NCBI GenBank assembly: GCA_937900515.1 | Contig: CALCCU010000258.1 | Span: 1-32,020, forward strand | Direction of reading: 5' to 3' | Length of the DNA: 32,020 nt | Source of the DNA: an uncultured Gammaproteobacteria bacterium | GTDB taxonomy: Bacteria; Pseudomonadota; Gammaproteobacteria; Nitrosococcales; Methylophagaceae | In this document: positions 21,830 through 30,061 of the stretch, piece after piece | How positions within the stretch are numbered: the stretch's first letter is position 1 | Layout of the letters: each line of letters begins with the position of its first letter | Position numbers and translations under genes: made by a program | Notes under the pieces: generated by a model | The model's input: only the letters and a program-made list of their open reading frames with translations | Database searches by the model: none | Told to the model about the DNA's origin: nothing

Positions 21830-22702
21830 TTATCCACGCTGGCGCTTTTTAATCATCATTTCTTCAATGAATGGCGTCAAAATAACTTCCATCGCAAGCC
21901 CTAGTTTAACCGCAGGAATAACCAAATTATTAGGACGAGACATAAATGAATCTCTCAGCATACTTAAATAATATGGGAAATCAGCCATCTTGGGGTCTTT
22001 GAATCGAATTACGATCAAACTTTCATCTGGAGAGGGGATTTCTCGCATAACAAATGGGTTAGAGGTATCGATTAAAGGCACACGTTGAAAGTTGATATGC
22101 GTACGCGAAAATTGTGGCGTGATATGGTGAATATAATCAGGCATACGCTTAAGAATAATATCTACAACGGCTTCTGTTGAATAACCGCGATTAGAGCAAT
22201 CACGCTTAATCTTCTGGATCCACTCAAGATTAATAACGGGTACAACACCAATCAATAGATCGGTAAATTGCGCTATATTGACGTCATCTGTCACGATACC
22301 GCCATGAAGCCCTTCATAAAATAGTAAGTCAGTATTACCATCAATTTCTTCCCATGGTGTAAAAGTACCAGCGGGTTGACCAAATGGGAGTCCTTCAGCA
22401 TCACTGTGAATGTAAAAACGTCGTTCCCCGCGACCTGTTTCAGAATAGTTTTGAAATAAACGCTCAAGGCTTTCAAGATCATTACCTTCTGGACCAAAAT
22501 GCGTTAACACTCGATTTTCAGCTTCAGCTTGTGCCGTCGCCTCACGCATTCCTGCTCGATCATATCTATGAAAACTATCACCTTCAACAATGACAGGCTT
22601 AATACCACCGCGTCGAAAAATATCTTCAAATGCATGTTTAACAGTCGATGTTCCTGCACCAGATGAACCAGTAACAGCTACGATTGGATGGGCTACTGAC
22701 AT
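21830..22702 (-). CDS. Phosphoribulokinase
   Basis: This kinase (290 aa) phosphorylates ribulose 5-phosphate to ribulose 1,5-bisphosphate with ATP. The P-loop is GSSGAGTST (12-20). EGDSFHRYDR, FYEGLHGG, VVPVINLEWIQKIKRD, PQFSRTHINFQRVP and DTSNPF follow the proteobacterial family closely. Both E. coli PrkB and Calvin-cycle PRKs have this length. TSTVKHAFEDIFRR, NLEWIQKIKRD and RGYSTEAVVDIILKRM resemble the Rhodobacter-type Calvin enzyme more than PrkB, which suggests an autotrophic function. No RubisCO gene is in the window, so this rests on resemblance recalled from memory. It follows purD by 32 bases and is probably cotranscribed with it. Confidence 0.92.
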   Translation of the reverse strand: MSVAHPIVAVTGSSGAGTSTVKHAFEDIFRRGGIKPVIVEGDSFHRYDRAGMREATAQAEAENRVLTHFGPEGNDLESLERLFQNYSETGRGERRFYIHSDAEGLPFGQPAGTFTPWEEIDGNTDLLFYEGLHGGIVTDDVNIAQFTDLLIGVVPVINLEWIQKIKRDCSNRGYSTEAVVDIILKRMPDYIHHITPQFSRTHINFQRVPLIDTSNPFVMREIPSPDESLIVIRFKDPKMADFPYYLSMLRDSFMSRPNNLVIPAVKLGLAMEVILTPFIEEMMIKKRQRG

Positions 22703-22734
22703 TAGCCTAACTCCTTAAAATCTGAACGTTAAAA

Positions 22735-24024
22735 TTATTTTTGTTGCTCACGTGCAATCGCACGATAGGCAATATCAGTACGAAAATACTTGTCATCCCA
22801 ATCAATGCTTTCTATTGCGCTATAGGCTTTCTTCTGTGCTTCAGCAACCGTATTCCCTAATGCAGTTGCACATAAAACACGACCACCAGCAGTAACAACA
22901 TTACCATCATTTAATGATGTGCCAGCATGGAACACTTTCGCATCCTCATTATCCGCAACACTTAAACCACTAATAATATCGCCTTTACGGTAGGTATCAG
23001 GATAACCACCAGCGGCTAACACGACACCAACAGCGGCACGAGAATCCCACTGAGCTTCAGCGCTATCAAGCTTGCCATCTAAAGCTGCTTCACATAGTTC
23101 CACTAAATCAGATTGTAAACGCATCATAATCGGCTGCGTCTCAGGGTCTCCAAATCGGCAGTTATATTCCACTACTCGAGGCGCACCAGAATCATCAATC
23201 ATCAAGCCTGCATACAAGAAGCCCGTATATGGGCGCCCATCAGCAGCCATACCTTCTACAGTTGGCTCAATCACCTCAGCCATAATTCTATTGAATACTT
23301 CCTCGGTAACAACTGGAGCAGGAGAATAAGCCCCCATACCACCTGTATTAGGGCCCTTATCACCATTATCACGTGCTTTGTGATCTTGTGATGTCGCCAG
23401 TGGAAGAATATTTTTACCGTCAACCATAACGATGAAACTTGCTTCTTCACCGACCATGAATTCTTCAATAACAACACGACTGCCTGCATCACCAAAGGCA
23501 TTACCTGACAGCATATCTTCGACAGCATCAATTGCTTGCTGCTCCGTCATAGCAACAATTACGCCCTTACCTGCAGCCAAACCATCCGCTTTAACAACAA
23601 TAGGAGCACCTTGCTGTTTAATATAATCAACTGCAGCTGGAACTTCAGTGAATGCTTGATAATCAGCAGTAGGGATCTTATGGCGGGCTAAAAATTCTTT
23701 CGTAAAGTTTTTAGACGCCTCTAATTGAGCCGCTTCTTGTGATGGGCCAAAGCAACGTAAACCCTCAGCTTCGAATGCATCAACCACGCCGAGAACTAAA
23801 GGTACTTCAGGGCCTACAACGGTTAACTCAATTTCATTCTCTTTTGCGAAAGCAACAAGACCTGCTGTATCTTCAACAGAAATTGCCACATTTTCGATAT
23901 TAGCCTCACTTGCGCTACCAGGATTTCCTGGTGCAACGAAAACCTGAGAGCAACGCGGTGATTGAATAAGTTTCCACGCCAAAGCATGTTCTCTACCACC
24001 ACCACCAATAACTAAAACCTTCAT
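22735..24024 (-). CDS. purD: Phosphoribosylamine-glycine ligase (GAR synthetase)
   Basis: PurD joins 5-phosphoribosylamine and glycine with ATP, the second step of purine synthesis. It is an ATP-grasp enzyme: N-domain MKVLVIGGGGREHALAWKL, the ATP-grasp loop VVKADGLAAGKGVIVA, the signature RFGDPETQ and C-domain GYP. The open frame reaches a further nine codons upstream (start 24051), but the ATG at 24024 matches the family start and gives 429 aa, exactly the E. coli length. It is not next to purH, its usual partner; phosphoribulokinase follows instead. It is divergent from the LOG-family gene. Confidence 0.95.
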   Translation of the reverse strand: MKVLVIGGGGREHALAWKLIQSPRCSQVFVAPGNPGSASEANIENVAISVEDTAGLVAFAKENEIELTVVGPEVPLVLGVVDAFEAEGLRCFGPSQEAAQLEASKNFTKEFLARHKIPTADYQAFTEVPAAVDYIKQQGAPIVVKADGLAAGKGVIVAMTEQQAIDAVEDMLSGNAFGDAGSRVVIEEFMVGEEASFIVMVDGKNILPLATSQDHKARDNGDKGPNTGGMGAYSPAPVVTEEVFNRIMAEVIEPTVEGMAADGRPYTGFLYAGLMIDDSGAPRVVEYNCRFGDPETQPIMMRLQSDLVELCEAALDGKLDSAEAQWDSRAAVGVVLAAGGYPDTYRKGDIISGLSVADNEDAKVFHAGTSLNDGNVVTAGGRVLCATALGNTVAEAQKKAYSAIESIDWDDKYFRTDIAYRAIAREQQK

Positions 24025-24127
24025 ATAAAGCTTACCAATTAATCCAGACAATCTGCCATGATACCCCAGATAAACTAATAACTGAATTGGATAAGTAGCA
24101 ACATAGTTTATAAATCAAGGTGTTTGC

Positions 24128-24161
24128 TGGCTAAACCCACACTATTTGCAATGTTTAGCCA
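24128..24161. repeat. 9-bp inverted repeat in the purD/LOG divergent spacer
   Basis: TGGCTAAAC (24128-24136) and GTTTAGCCA (24153-24161) are perfect complements 16 bases apart, lying between the divergently transcribed purD and LOG-family genes. The right arm overlaps the spacer of a possible promoter for the LOG gene (TTGCAA at 24147-24152, TATCGT about 17 bases later). It may be an operator. It does not resemble the E. coli PurR box. Confidence 0.45.
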
Positions 24162-24205
24162 ATTTATTTATCGTGCAGATAGCCTAAATTTTTAGAGGAT
24201 ATAAA

Positions 24206-24877
24206 GTGGAAGACTTACAAACATCCGAAGCATGGCGGGTTTTTCGTATTCAATCAGAACTGATTGATGGCATTGAAACGCTCAATAATATTGGCCCAGC
24301 TGTGTCGATCTTCGGCAGCGCGCGCCTTTCTGAGTCATCCCCTTACTATCGTGATGCCATTACCGTTGCCTCAAATATATCTAAAGCTAATTTATCGGTT
24401 ATTAGTGGTGGAGGCCCCGGCATAATGGGAGCAGCCAATAAAGGCGCATTCAAATATAAAGGTCAATCTATCGGATTAAATATCGCACTTCCTCAAGAGC
24501 AAGTACCCAATCCAGATCAAGATATTAACCTTACTTTTCGCTACTTCTTTGTTCGGAAATTAATGTTTGTAAAATACTCTATGGGCTATGTCGTTTTTCC
24601 TGGAGGTTTTGGTACCTTAGATGAATTTTTTGAATCTCTCACATTGATTCAAACCCATAAAATTCGCCAGTTCCCTGTTATTTTATATGGCTCGTCGTAC
24701 TGGCAAGGTTTGATTAATTGGTTAAAAGATCAAGCACTGACACTTGGTTGTATTGATAAAGAAGACTTATCACTATTTCATCTTGTTGATACACCGGCAG
24801 AAGTGCAATCCATCATCGAGCACTATCACAAACACTTAAAAGAACACCCTCAAGATGAGAATCGCCTGACCGTATGA
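24206..24877 (+). CDS. LOG family protein (nucleotide 5'-monophosphate phosphoribohydrolase-like)
   Basis: A 223-residue Rossmann-fold protein of the TIGR00730/LOG family. The two diagnostic motifs are present: SGGGPGIMGAANKGA and PGGFGTLDEFFE. Characterised members hydrolyse the N-glycosidic bond of nucleoside monophosphates (cytokinin-activating LOG in plants; purine/pyrimidine nucleotide hydrolases in bacteria). The old label lysine decarboxylase is wrong for this family. The GTG start at 24206 has AGAGG seven bases upstream. hemN follows 91 bases later on the same strand. The physiological substrate cannot be assigned. Confidence 0.88.
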   Translation: MEDLQTSEAWRVFRIQSELIDGIETLNNIGPAVSIFGSARLSESSPYYRDAITVASNISKANLSVISGGGPGIMGAANKGAFKYKGQSIGLNIALPQEQVPNPDQDINLTFRYFFVRKLMFVKYSMGYVVFPGGFGTLDEFFESLTLIQTHKIRQFPVILYGSSYWQGLINWLKDQALTLGCIDKEDLSLFHLVDTPAEVQSIIEHYHKHLKEHPQDENRLTV

Positions 24878-24968
24878 TCTATATCAACAAATATAGATTT
24901 AATATTAAGCTAAGGTCTAAGCTCGTTATAATGGCGTAATAAACCACCCGCTTTTCAGGAATACTATT

Positions 24969-26351
24969 TTGGAACAATCAGTTACTTTTGATCTTGATCT
25001 TATAAAACGCTATGACAAAGCGGGGCCTCGTTATACTTCTTACCCTACAGCGGTCGAATTTAACGAGAACTTTAACGCTAAGCATTATAAAGAGCAGATA
25101 ACACTATCTAACCAGCGTGGTGGCCCGCTTTCACTTTATTTCCACATCCCCTTTTGTGATACGGTCTGTTTCTACTGCGCCTGCAATAAAATCATCACAA
25201 AAAATCGTAAACATGCCGAACCGTATCTAGCTAACCTACATAAAGAAATCGCATTACAAGCGGCTCTTTTTGGATCCGATCGTGTGGTAGAGCAATTACA
25301 CTGGGGTGGCGGCACACCAACGTTTATCAGTCACGATCAGATGCGTGAATTAATGGCGGTCACGCGCGAACACTTCAACTTAGCAGATGATGATAACGGC
25401 GAATTTTCAATTGAAATCGATCCTCGTGAAGCGAGTGCTGAAACAATTAAGGTGCTACGTGAAATCGGCTTCAACCGCATAAGCTTAGGTGTGCAGGACT
25501 TTAATCCTAAAGTCCAAAAAGCAGTGAATCGAATTCAGTCTGAAGAAGAAACTTTTGCCGTTATTGATGCAGCTAGAGCATCAGGATTCCGGTCTGTGAG
25601 TCTTGATTTGATCTATGGCTTACCTCATCAAACACCTGATAGTTTTGCAGAAACATTAGACAAAGTTATTGCTGTTAACCCTGATCGCCTATCTGTTTTC
25701 AACTATGCTCATATGCCTGAACGCTTCAAAGTTCAACGCCAAATGAATAGTGAAGACATGCCCAAGCCAGAGATTAAACTTGAAATCCTACAGCGTTCAA
25801 TTGAACAGCTTACTGCTGCTGGCTATGTGTATATAGGTATGGATCACTTTGCCAAACCAGAAGATGAACTGGCTATTGCACAACGAGAAAATAAACTTTA
25901 TAGAAACTTTCAAGGTTACTCAACTCACTCAGAGTGTGACTTGATTGGCTTAGGCGTTACATCAATAGGCAGTGTGGGAAATTCCTACTCACAAAATCAA
26001 CGTACATTGGAAGACTACAATAACTGCCTAGATAACAATGAACTACCTGTTTTCCGAGGCTTTGAACTTAATGATGATGACAAAATCCGTCGCGTAGTTA
26101 TCACTCGACTTATTTGTCACTTCTCTTTAGATATTAAAGCCGTTGAACAAGAGCTTAATATTAACTTCAAAGAATACTTTACTGATGCCTACCCACAATT
26201 AGAACAGTTTGCTAGTGATGGCTTACTCTCTTTTAATGATAATGAAATTAGTGTTCTGCCTGCAGGGCATCTATTGATTAGAAATATCTGTATGGCATTT
26301 GATTTTTATATTCAACAGAAAACTAATCAGCACTTTTCAAAGGTTATTTAA
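24969..26351 (+). CDS. hemN: Oxygen-independent coproporphyrinogen III oxidase
   Basis: HemN is the radical-SAM enzyme that makes protoporphyrinogen IX without oxygen. The 4Fe-4S ligands are C63, C67 and C70 (HIPFCDTVCFYCAC), followed by a fourth cysteine C72, all as in E. coli HemN (C62, C66, C69, C71). LHWGGGTPT, SIEIDPRE, GVQDFNPKVQKAVNR and YIGMDHFAKPEDELA are also conserved, and the C-terminus has the HemN-specific domain (LIRNICMAFD). Length is 460 aa (E. coli 457). The start is TTG at 24969 with AGGA eight bases upstream, a rare codon suggesting modest translation. With hemF elsewhere in the window the cell can make haem with or without oxygen. A run of nine C bases begins 3 bases after the stop. 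Confidence 0.95.
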   Translation: MEQSVTFDLDLIKRYDKAGPRYTSYPTAVEFNENFNAKHYKEQITLSNQRGGPLSLYFHIPFCDTVCFYCACNKIITKNRKHAEPYLANLHKEIALQAALFGSDRVVEQLHWGGGTPTFISHDQMRELMAVTREHFNLADDDNGEFSIEIDPREASAETIKVLREIGFNRISLGVQDFNPKVQKAVNRIQSEEETFAVIDAARASGFRSVSLDLIYGLPHQTPDSFAETLDKVIAVNPDRLSVFNYAHMPERFKVQRQMNSEDMPKPEIKLEILQRSIEQLTAAGYVYIGMDHFAKPEDELAIAQRENKLYRNFQGYSTHSECDLIGLGVTSIGSVGNSYSQNQRTLEDYNNCLDNNELPVFRGFELNDDDKIRRVVITRLICHFSLDIKAVEQELNINFKEYFTDAYPQLEQFASDGLLSFNDNEISVLPAGHLLIRNICMAFDFYIQQKTNQHFSKVI

Positions 26352-26364
26352 TACCCCCCCCCTC

Positions 26365-26407
26365 TTAGCTCTGTTCTCAATTCCCAACAATGAGAACTGA
26401 GCTCTAA
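26365..26407 (+). terminator. Imperfect hairpin after hemN
   Basis: The left arm (26365-26379, ...GTTCTCA) and right arm (26391-26407, TGAGAAC...) pair over 7 bp at the tip, then CTC/GAG after a mismatch, then TTAG/CTAA after a 2-base bulge. It lies 14 bases after the hemN stop and is followed by weakly T-rich sequence, so it is a likely but not classical terminator. Confidence 0.5.
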
Positions 26408-26439
26408 AATATACCTATTTTAAGTAGATAGACCCTACA

Positions 26440-26478
26440 TTGATCCAGATCATTGTTTTAAAAACCTAACCCTATAGA
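26440..26478 (+). promoter_or_regulatory. FNR/ANR-type promoter
   Basis: TTGAT-CCAG-ATCAT (26440-26453) matches the FNR consensus TTGAT-N4-ATCAA at 9 of 10 positions. A -10-like TATAGA (26473-26478, within TATAGACTAT) lies 19 bases beyond it. A start near 26485-26488 would put the site centre (26446.5) close to -40, the usual class II activating position. It would drive rightward transcription toward the small ORF and the GGDEF-EAL gene, making this an inferred low-oxygen promoter. Confidence 0.6.
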
Positions 26479-26594
26479 CTATGCGCCCAGTATGATTGGT
26501 CACTAATATAATGTTACCAGTCGAATTACGCGTATCAATGTAATAACGCTAGCATAATTTGGACATGCTTCTTACACATTCACAAGAGGTATTT

Positions 26595-26648
26595 ATGCAA
26601 ATTATCCCTATCAGCTCAGTGTTAGCAAAACAGCTTAAACAACATTAA
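26595..26648 (+). CDS. Possible 17-residue peptide ORF
   Basis: The frame ATG...TAA encodes MQIIPISSVLAKQLKQH. It is preceded by AAGAGG (26584-26589) five bases before the ATG, the best ribosome binding site in this spacer, and lies about 110 bases after the predicted FNR-type transcription start. It could be a leader peptide, a small protein or chance. The sequence has an amphipathic look (hydrophobic first half, basic second half). I know no homologue. Confidence 0.3.
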   Translation: MQIIPISSVLAKQLKQH

Positions 26649-26797
26649 CTTACCTACTTTAAGCGTAGTCTCTCTCGCTATTTTCTGATTAATACCAAGC
26701 AAAAGTATTTCATGTACTTGAGCAGACCATTAGCAAATTGTAATCAACACTGATTCGAGAATAAAGCCACGATGCCACTAATCGATAAAATGAAATA

Positions 26798-29700
26798 ATG
26801 GAAAAACCTACTTTTTCTAATCCATACTACCGCACAGCAATTGCGATCAGTTTGAGCTATGCCTTGTTTGCATCATTATGGGTTCTACTCTCAGATCAAT
26901 TATTACTTTCAATGATTGATGACCCAAAATTACTGACACTAATACAATCATTGAAAGGTGCACTGTTTGTCATTATTAGTGGCATTTTTCTTTATGGTCT
27001 ACTCCATAAAGCAATAGATAAGCTGCGACATTCCGAAAATAGTTATCTAAAGATATTTGACTCTACTATAGAGGCTTTTTTTATTCATGATCGTCATACA
27101 GGTCAAATTGTGGCAGTCAATCAGGCTGCAATTAATATGTTTGGCTACAGTAAAGTAGAAGCAAAACAGTTAACCATCAATAACCTTCAACTCGACGTTT
27201 TAGCGAGCGATATTGAATTTTCACCTCAGCCTAATAATGCATCCCCAGCCCCATTTTTCCGACAAAGTAAGAAGAAAAATGGTGATACGTTTTGGGTCGA
27301 AGTATCAACTCAACATTTAGATATTAAAGGCAAGCATCTCAATATGACCACCGTAAGAGATATTACCTTTCGAAAACAAACAGATGATATATTACGCGCC
27401 TTAGCAGAATCAGCCACGCTAGTAGATAATGAAATCTACCAAACCATCGTCCATCAGATAGCCTCTTCTCTAGATATTAGGTATGTATTATTAGCTGTTA
27501 TTAGCCCTCACGATTCAACTAAACTGGAAACAATAGTAGCTTGGGACACAGACAGGTTCATTGAAAAAATTCAATATAAAATTATCAATTCACCGTGTGC
27601 TAACGTTATAAAAGACGGAATGTGCTGGTACCCAGATAAGTTAGCGCAACTATTTCCAAAAGATCAGTTTATTACTGATTTAAACCTATGTAGCTATCTC
27701 GGCGTACCATTAAAAAATAGCAACAATGACGTTCTAGGTGTCATGTGTTTAATCGATGATAAACCGATGAAAAATAACCAAGCTATTGATTTAATCAATA
27801 GCTTGGCCGTAAGAGCAAGTATTGAACTTGAACGGCAAGAGTCCAATGAGAAACATAAACTATCATCTCGCGTATTTACTGATTCACATGAAGGGATAGT
27901 GATTACCGATACACAAGGTAATATTATCGATGTAAACCCCACTTTTTGTTCCGTGACGGGTTACAGCCATGATGAAGTCATAGGTAAGACTCCCCAATTA
28001 TTACGTTCAGGAAAGCATGATCAGAATTTTTATAATGACATGTGGACTAAACTGAATAAAGACGGTCATTGGCAAGGTGAAATCTCAAACCGGAAAAAAA
28101 ATGGCGAGCTTTATATAGAACTACTGAAAATTTCATCGTTAAAAAATAAGTCAGGTGAAATCATAAATTATGTAGGTATATTCACTGACATCACTCAAAG
28201 TAAAGAACAACAACGTCAATTAGAGCTCATGGCTCATTATGATGTACTTACTAAATTGCCAAATCGCATCTTATTCGCCGATCGATTCAAGCAAGCTAGT
28301 GCAAATAGTCGACGAACTGACACCTTATTGGCTGTTTGCTTCCTCGACCTAGATAATTTTAAACCGGTTAATGACACATATGGGCATACTACTGGTGATA
28401 AATTATTGATTGAAGTAGCAAAGCGTATTAAAGCAACTATTCGCGAAGAAGATACTGTATCTCGACAGGGCGGCGATGAATTTGCCATTCTACTTGTTAA
28501 TCTAGCCTCACCTTTTGAGAGCGATCAACTGCTGAGTCGAGTTCACCAAAGCCTAGCACAACCTTATTATATAGATAGCCATGTCATCTCCATCAGTGCT
28601 TCAATGGGTATTACGCTTTACCCTGTCGATGACAAAGACTTAGATATCTTGCTACGCCATGCAGATCAGGCTATGTATCAAGCAAAACTAAAGGGTCGAA
28701 ATAATTACGAGTATTTTAATATCGAAGACGATCAAAAAACGCTTAATAATCATCTTCGTTTACAAAAGGTTGCCTTCGCCTTAGATAATCAACAACTTTG
28801 CCTGTATTACCAACCGAAGCTCAATATGCGTACAGGCAAAATTGTAGGTGCAGAAGCACTAATTCGTTGGAATCACCCTGAACATGGACTTATTCCGCCA
28901 ATGGAATTTTTACCTATCATTGAAGGTACGAATCTAGAAATTAAGGTTGGTAACTGGGTTATCGAACAAGCCGTTAAACAAATAGGGCAATGGCAGGACC
29001 AAGGAATCAACTTAGAAATAAGTGTTAATATTTCTTCACAGCACCTATTAAATATCAATTTCCATGATGAATTAGACTCTATTTTCAATAAGCACCCTAA
29101 TGTAGACCAAAAATTATTACAATTAGAAATTCTTGAAACCAGCGTTCTTAGTGATCTAGAGCTAATCAACCAAACACTCCAAGACTGCCAAAACCGCTTC
29201 AATATAAGTTTTGCTTTAGATGATTTTGGTACCGGTTATTCATCCTTAACCCATTTGCGTAACTTGCCCGTTAATACTCTTAAAATTGATCAATCCTTCG
29301 TTCGAGATATGCTAATTGATCCTAATGATTATGCCATCATTGATGGTGTTATTGGTTTAACTCAGAGCTTTGATCTTGAGCTAATCGCTGAAGGAGTAGA
29401 AACAACAGAGCATGGCTTAATTCTGCTTATGATGGGCTGCGACTTGGCCCAAGGTTACGGTATAGCGAAACCTATGCCCACCAGCAAGTTTGACGAGTGG
29501 TTAAACAACTATACTCCGAATCCCATCTGGCAAAACCATGCGAATGAAGCGCTCGATATAAAACAAAAGCATCTTAAACTATTAAAAATGACGCTTACAA
29601 AATGGTTGGAAAAATTCAACGATAATATTTTAAGCACTACGAGCGCACAAGATTGGCCTATCCTCGATCCAACAAAATGTCATTGCAACTCATGGATAAA

Positions 29701-29893
29701 AAAAGAAAAACAAGGGCAAATATTCAATTTAGCATGGTTAAGTGAACTTGAAGGGTTACATGAAAAATTGCATAACACTGCTAATGAGATATACCACACC
29801 TATCAACAAGGTAATCAAAAGCAGGCTAAGTTAGAACTGACTCGATTAGATGACATTGTAGTTCAAATTAATGATGTATTACTTTTATCATAA
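26798..29893 (+). CDS. PAS-GAF-PAS diguanylate cyclase/phosphodiesterase with C-terminal CZB domain
   Basis: A 1031-residue inner-membrane c-di-GMP protein. Two membrane helices (about 14-35 and 50-70) are followed by PAS (about 80-195), GAF (about 205-345), PAS (about 355-470), GGDEF, EAL and a C-terminal helical region. GGDEF is intact at 558-562 with the inhibitory I-site RxxD at 549-552. EAL is intact at 686-688, with DDFGTGYSS (808-816) and AEGVET, so both synthesis and breakdown of c-di-GMP are possible. The tail (about 915-1028) resembles a chemoreceptor zinc-binding (CZB) domain, with candidate ligands H925, C961 or C963, H988 and H992, and CNSW near C963. The ATG at 26798 has no clear ribosome binding site and overlaps the stop of a 9-codon upstream frame (TAATG). 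Confidence 0.9.
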   Translation: MEKPTFSNPYYRTAIAISLSYALFASLWVLLSDQLLLSMIDDPKLLTLIQSLKGALFVIISGIFLYGLLHKAIDKLRHSENSYLKIFDSTIEAFFIHDRHTGQIVAVNQAAINMFGYSKVEAKQLTINNLQLDVLASDIEFSPQPNNASPAPFFRQSKKKNGDTFWVEVSTQHLDIKGKHLNMTTVRDITFRKQTDDILRALAESATLVDNEIYQTIVHQIASSLDIRYVLLAVISPHDSTKLETIVAWDTDRFIEKIQYKIINSPCANVIKDGMCWYPDKLAQLFPKDQFITDLNLCSYLGVPLKNSNNDVLGVMCLIDDKPMKNNQAIDLINSLAVRASIELERQESNEKHKLSSRVFTDSHEGIVITDTQGNIIDVNPTFCSVTGYSHDEVIGKTPQLLRSGKHDQNFYNDMWTKLNKDGHWQGEISNRKKNGELYIELLKISSLKNKSGEIINYVGIFTDITQSKEQQRQLELMAHYDVLTKLPNRILFADRFKQASANSRRTDTLLAVCFLDLDNFKPVNDTYGHTTGDKLLIEVAKRIKATIREEDTVSRQGGDEFAILLVNLASPFESDQLLSRVHQSLAQPYYIDSHVISISASMGITLYPVDDKDLDILLRHADQAMYQAKLKGRNNYEYFNIEDDQKTLNNHLRLQKVAFALDNQQLCLYYQPKLNMRTGKIVGAEALIRWNHPEHGLIPPMEFLPIIEGTNLEIKVGNWVIEQAVKQIGQWQDQGINLEISVNISSQHLLNINFHDELDSIFNKHPNVDQKLLQLEILETSVLSDLELINQTLQDCQNRFNISFALDDFGTGYSSLTHLRNLPVNTLKIDQSFVRDMLIDPNDYAIIDGVIGLTQSFDLELIAEGVETTEHGLILLMMGCDLAQGYGIAKPMPTSKFDEWLNNYTPNPIWQNHANEALDIKQKHLKLLKMTLTKWLEKFNDNILSTTSAQDWPILDPTKCHCNSWIKKEKQGQIFNLAWLSELEGLHEKLHNTANEIYHTYQQGNQKQAKLELTRLDDIVVQINDVLLLS

Positions 29894-29911
29894 AAACAAA
29901 CGCTTAATACC

Positions 29912-29946
29912 AGCACTATTATGATGAATAGTGCTTTACCTTTTTC
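29912..29946 (+). terminator. Intrinsic terminator after the GGDEF-EAL gene
   Basis: AGCACTATT (29912-29920) and AATAGTGCT (29927-29935) pair perfectly around ATGATG, followed by TTACCTTTTT. It lies 18 bases after the stop at 29893, a convincing Rho-independent terminator. Confidence 0.85.
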
Positions 29947-30061
29947 CTCGTATCAAAAAGGGCACATTTAATATAAAGTAACATTTAGATACTGTTTATT
30001 AGTAATCGCACAGTGAGTCCTGCGACCTTGACATCATTTTAAAATAAATAAACCCAAGCCA

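Larger units (their letters stand above)
26352..26797. other. 446-base spacer between hemN and the c-di-GMP enzyme gene
   Basis: In order this spacer holds a nine-C tract (26354-26362), the imperfect hairpin (26365-26407), an FNR-type site (26440-26453), a possible -10 (TATAGA, 26473-26478), a 17-codon ORF with a good ribosome binding site (26595-26648), a small AAGTA/TACTT hairpin near 26703-26720, and a 9-codon ATG frame (26772-26798) whose stop overlaps the next ATG as TAATG. No known riboswitch pattern was recognised. Confidence 0.6.

Noticed and set aside
24025-24051. Longer N-terminus for purD
   Set aside because: Nine extra codons precede MKVLVIGGGGREHA, which is the family start; the shorter form has the exact E. 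coli length.
24206-24877. Lysine decarboxylase
   Set aside because: PGGFGTLDE and GGGPGIMGA define the LOG/TIGR00730 family; the old decarboxylase label is an annotation error for this family.
26480-26797. c-di-GMP riboswitch upstream of the GGDEF-EAL gene
   Set aside because: The conserved core of the GEMM riboswitch is not present on either strand of the spacer.
30028-30061. TTGACA-like -35 just upstream of the ClC gene
   Set aside because: TTGACA is at 30028-30033, but the region 17 bases on (AACCCA) is no -10, and it would overlap the start codon.
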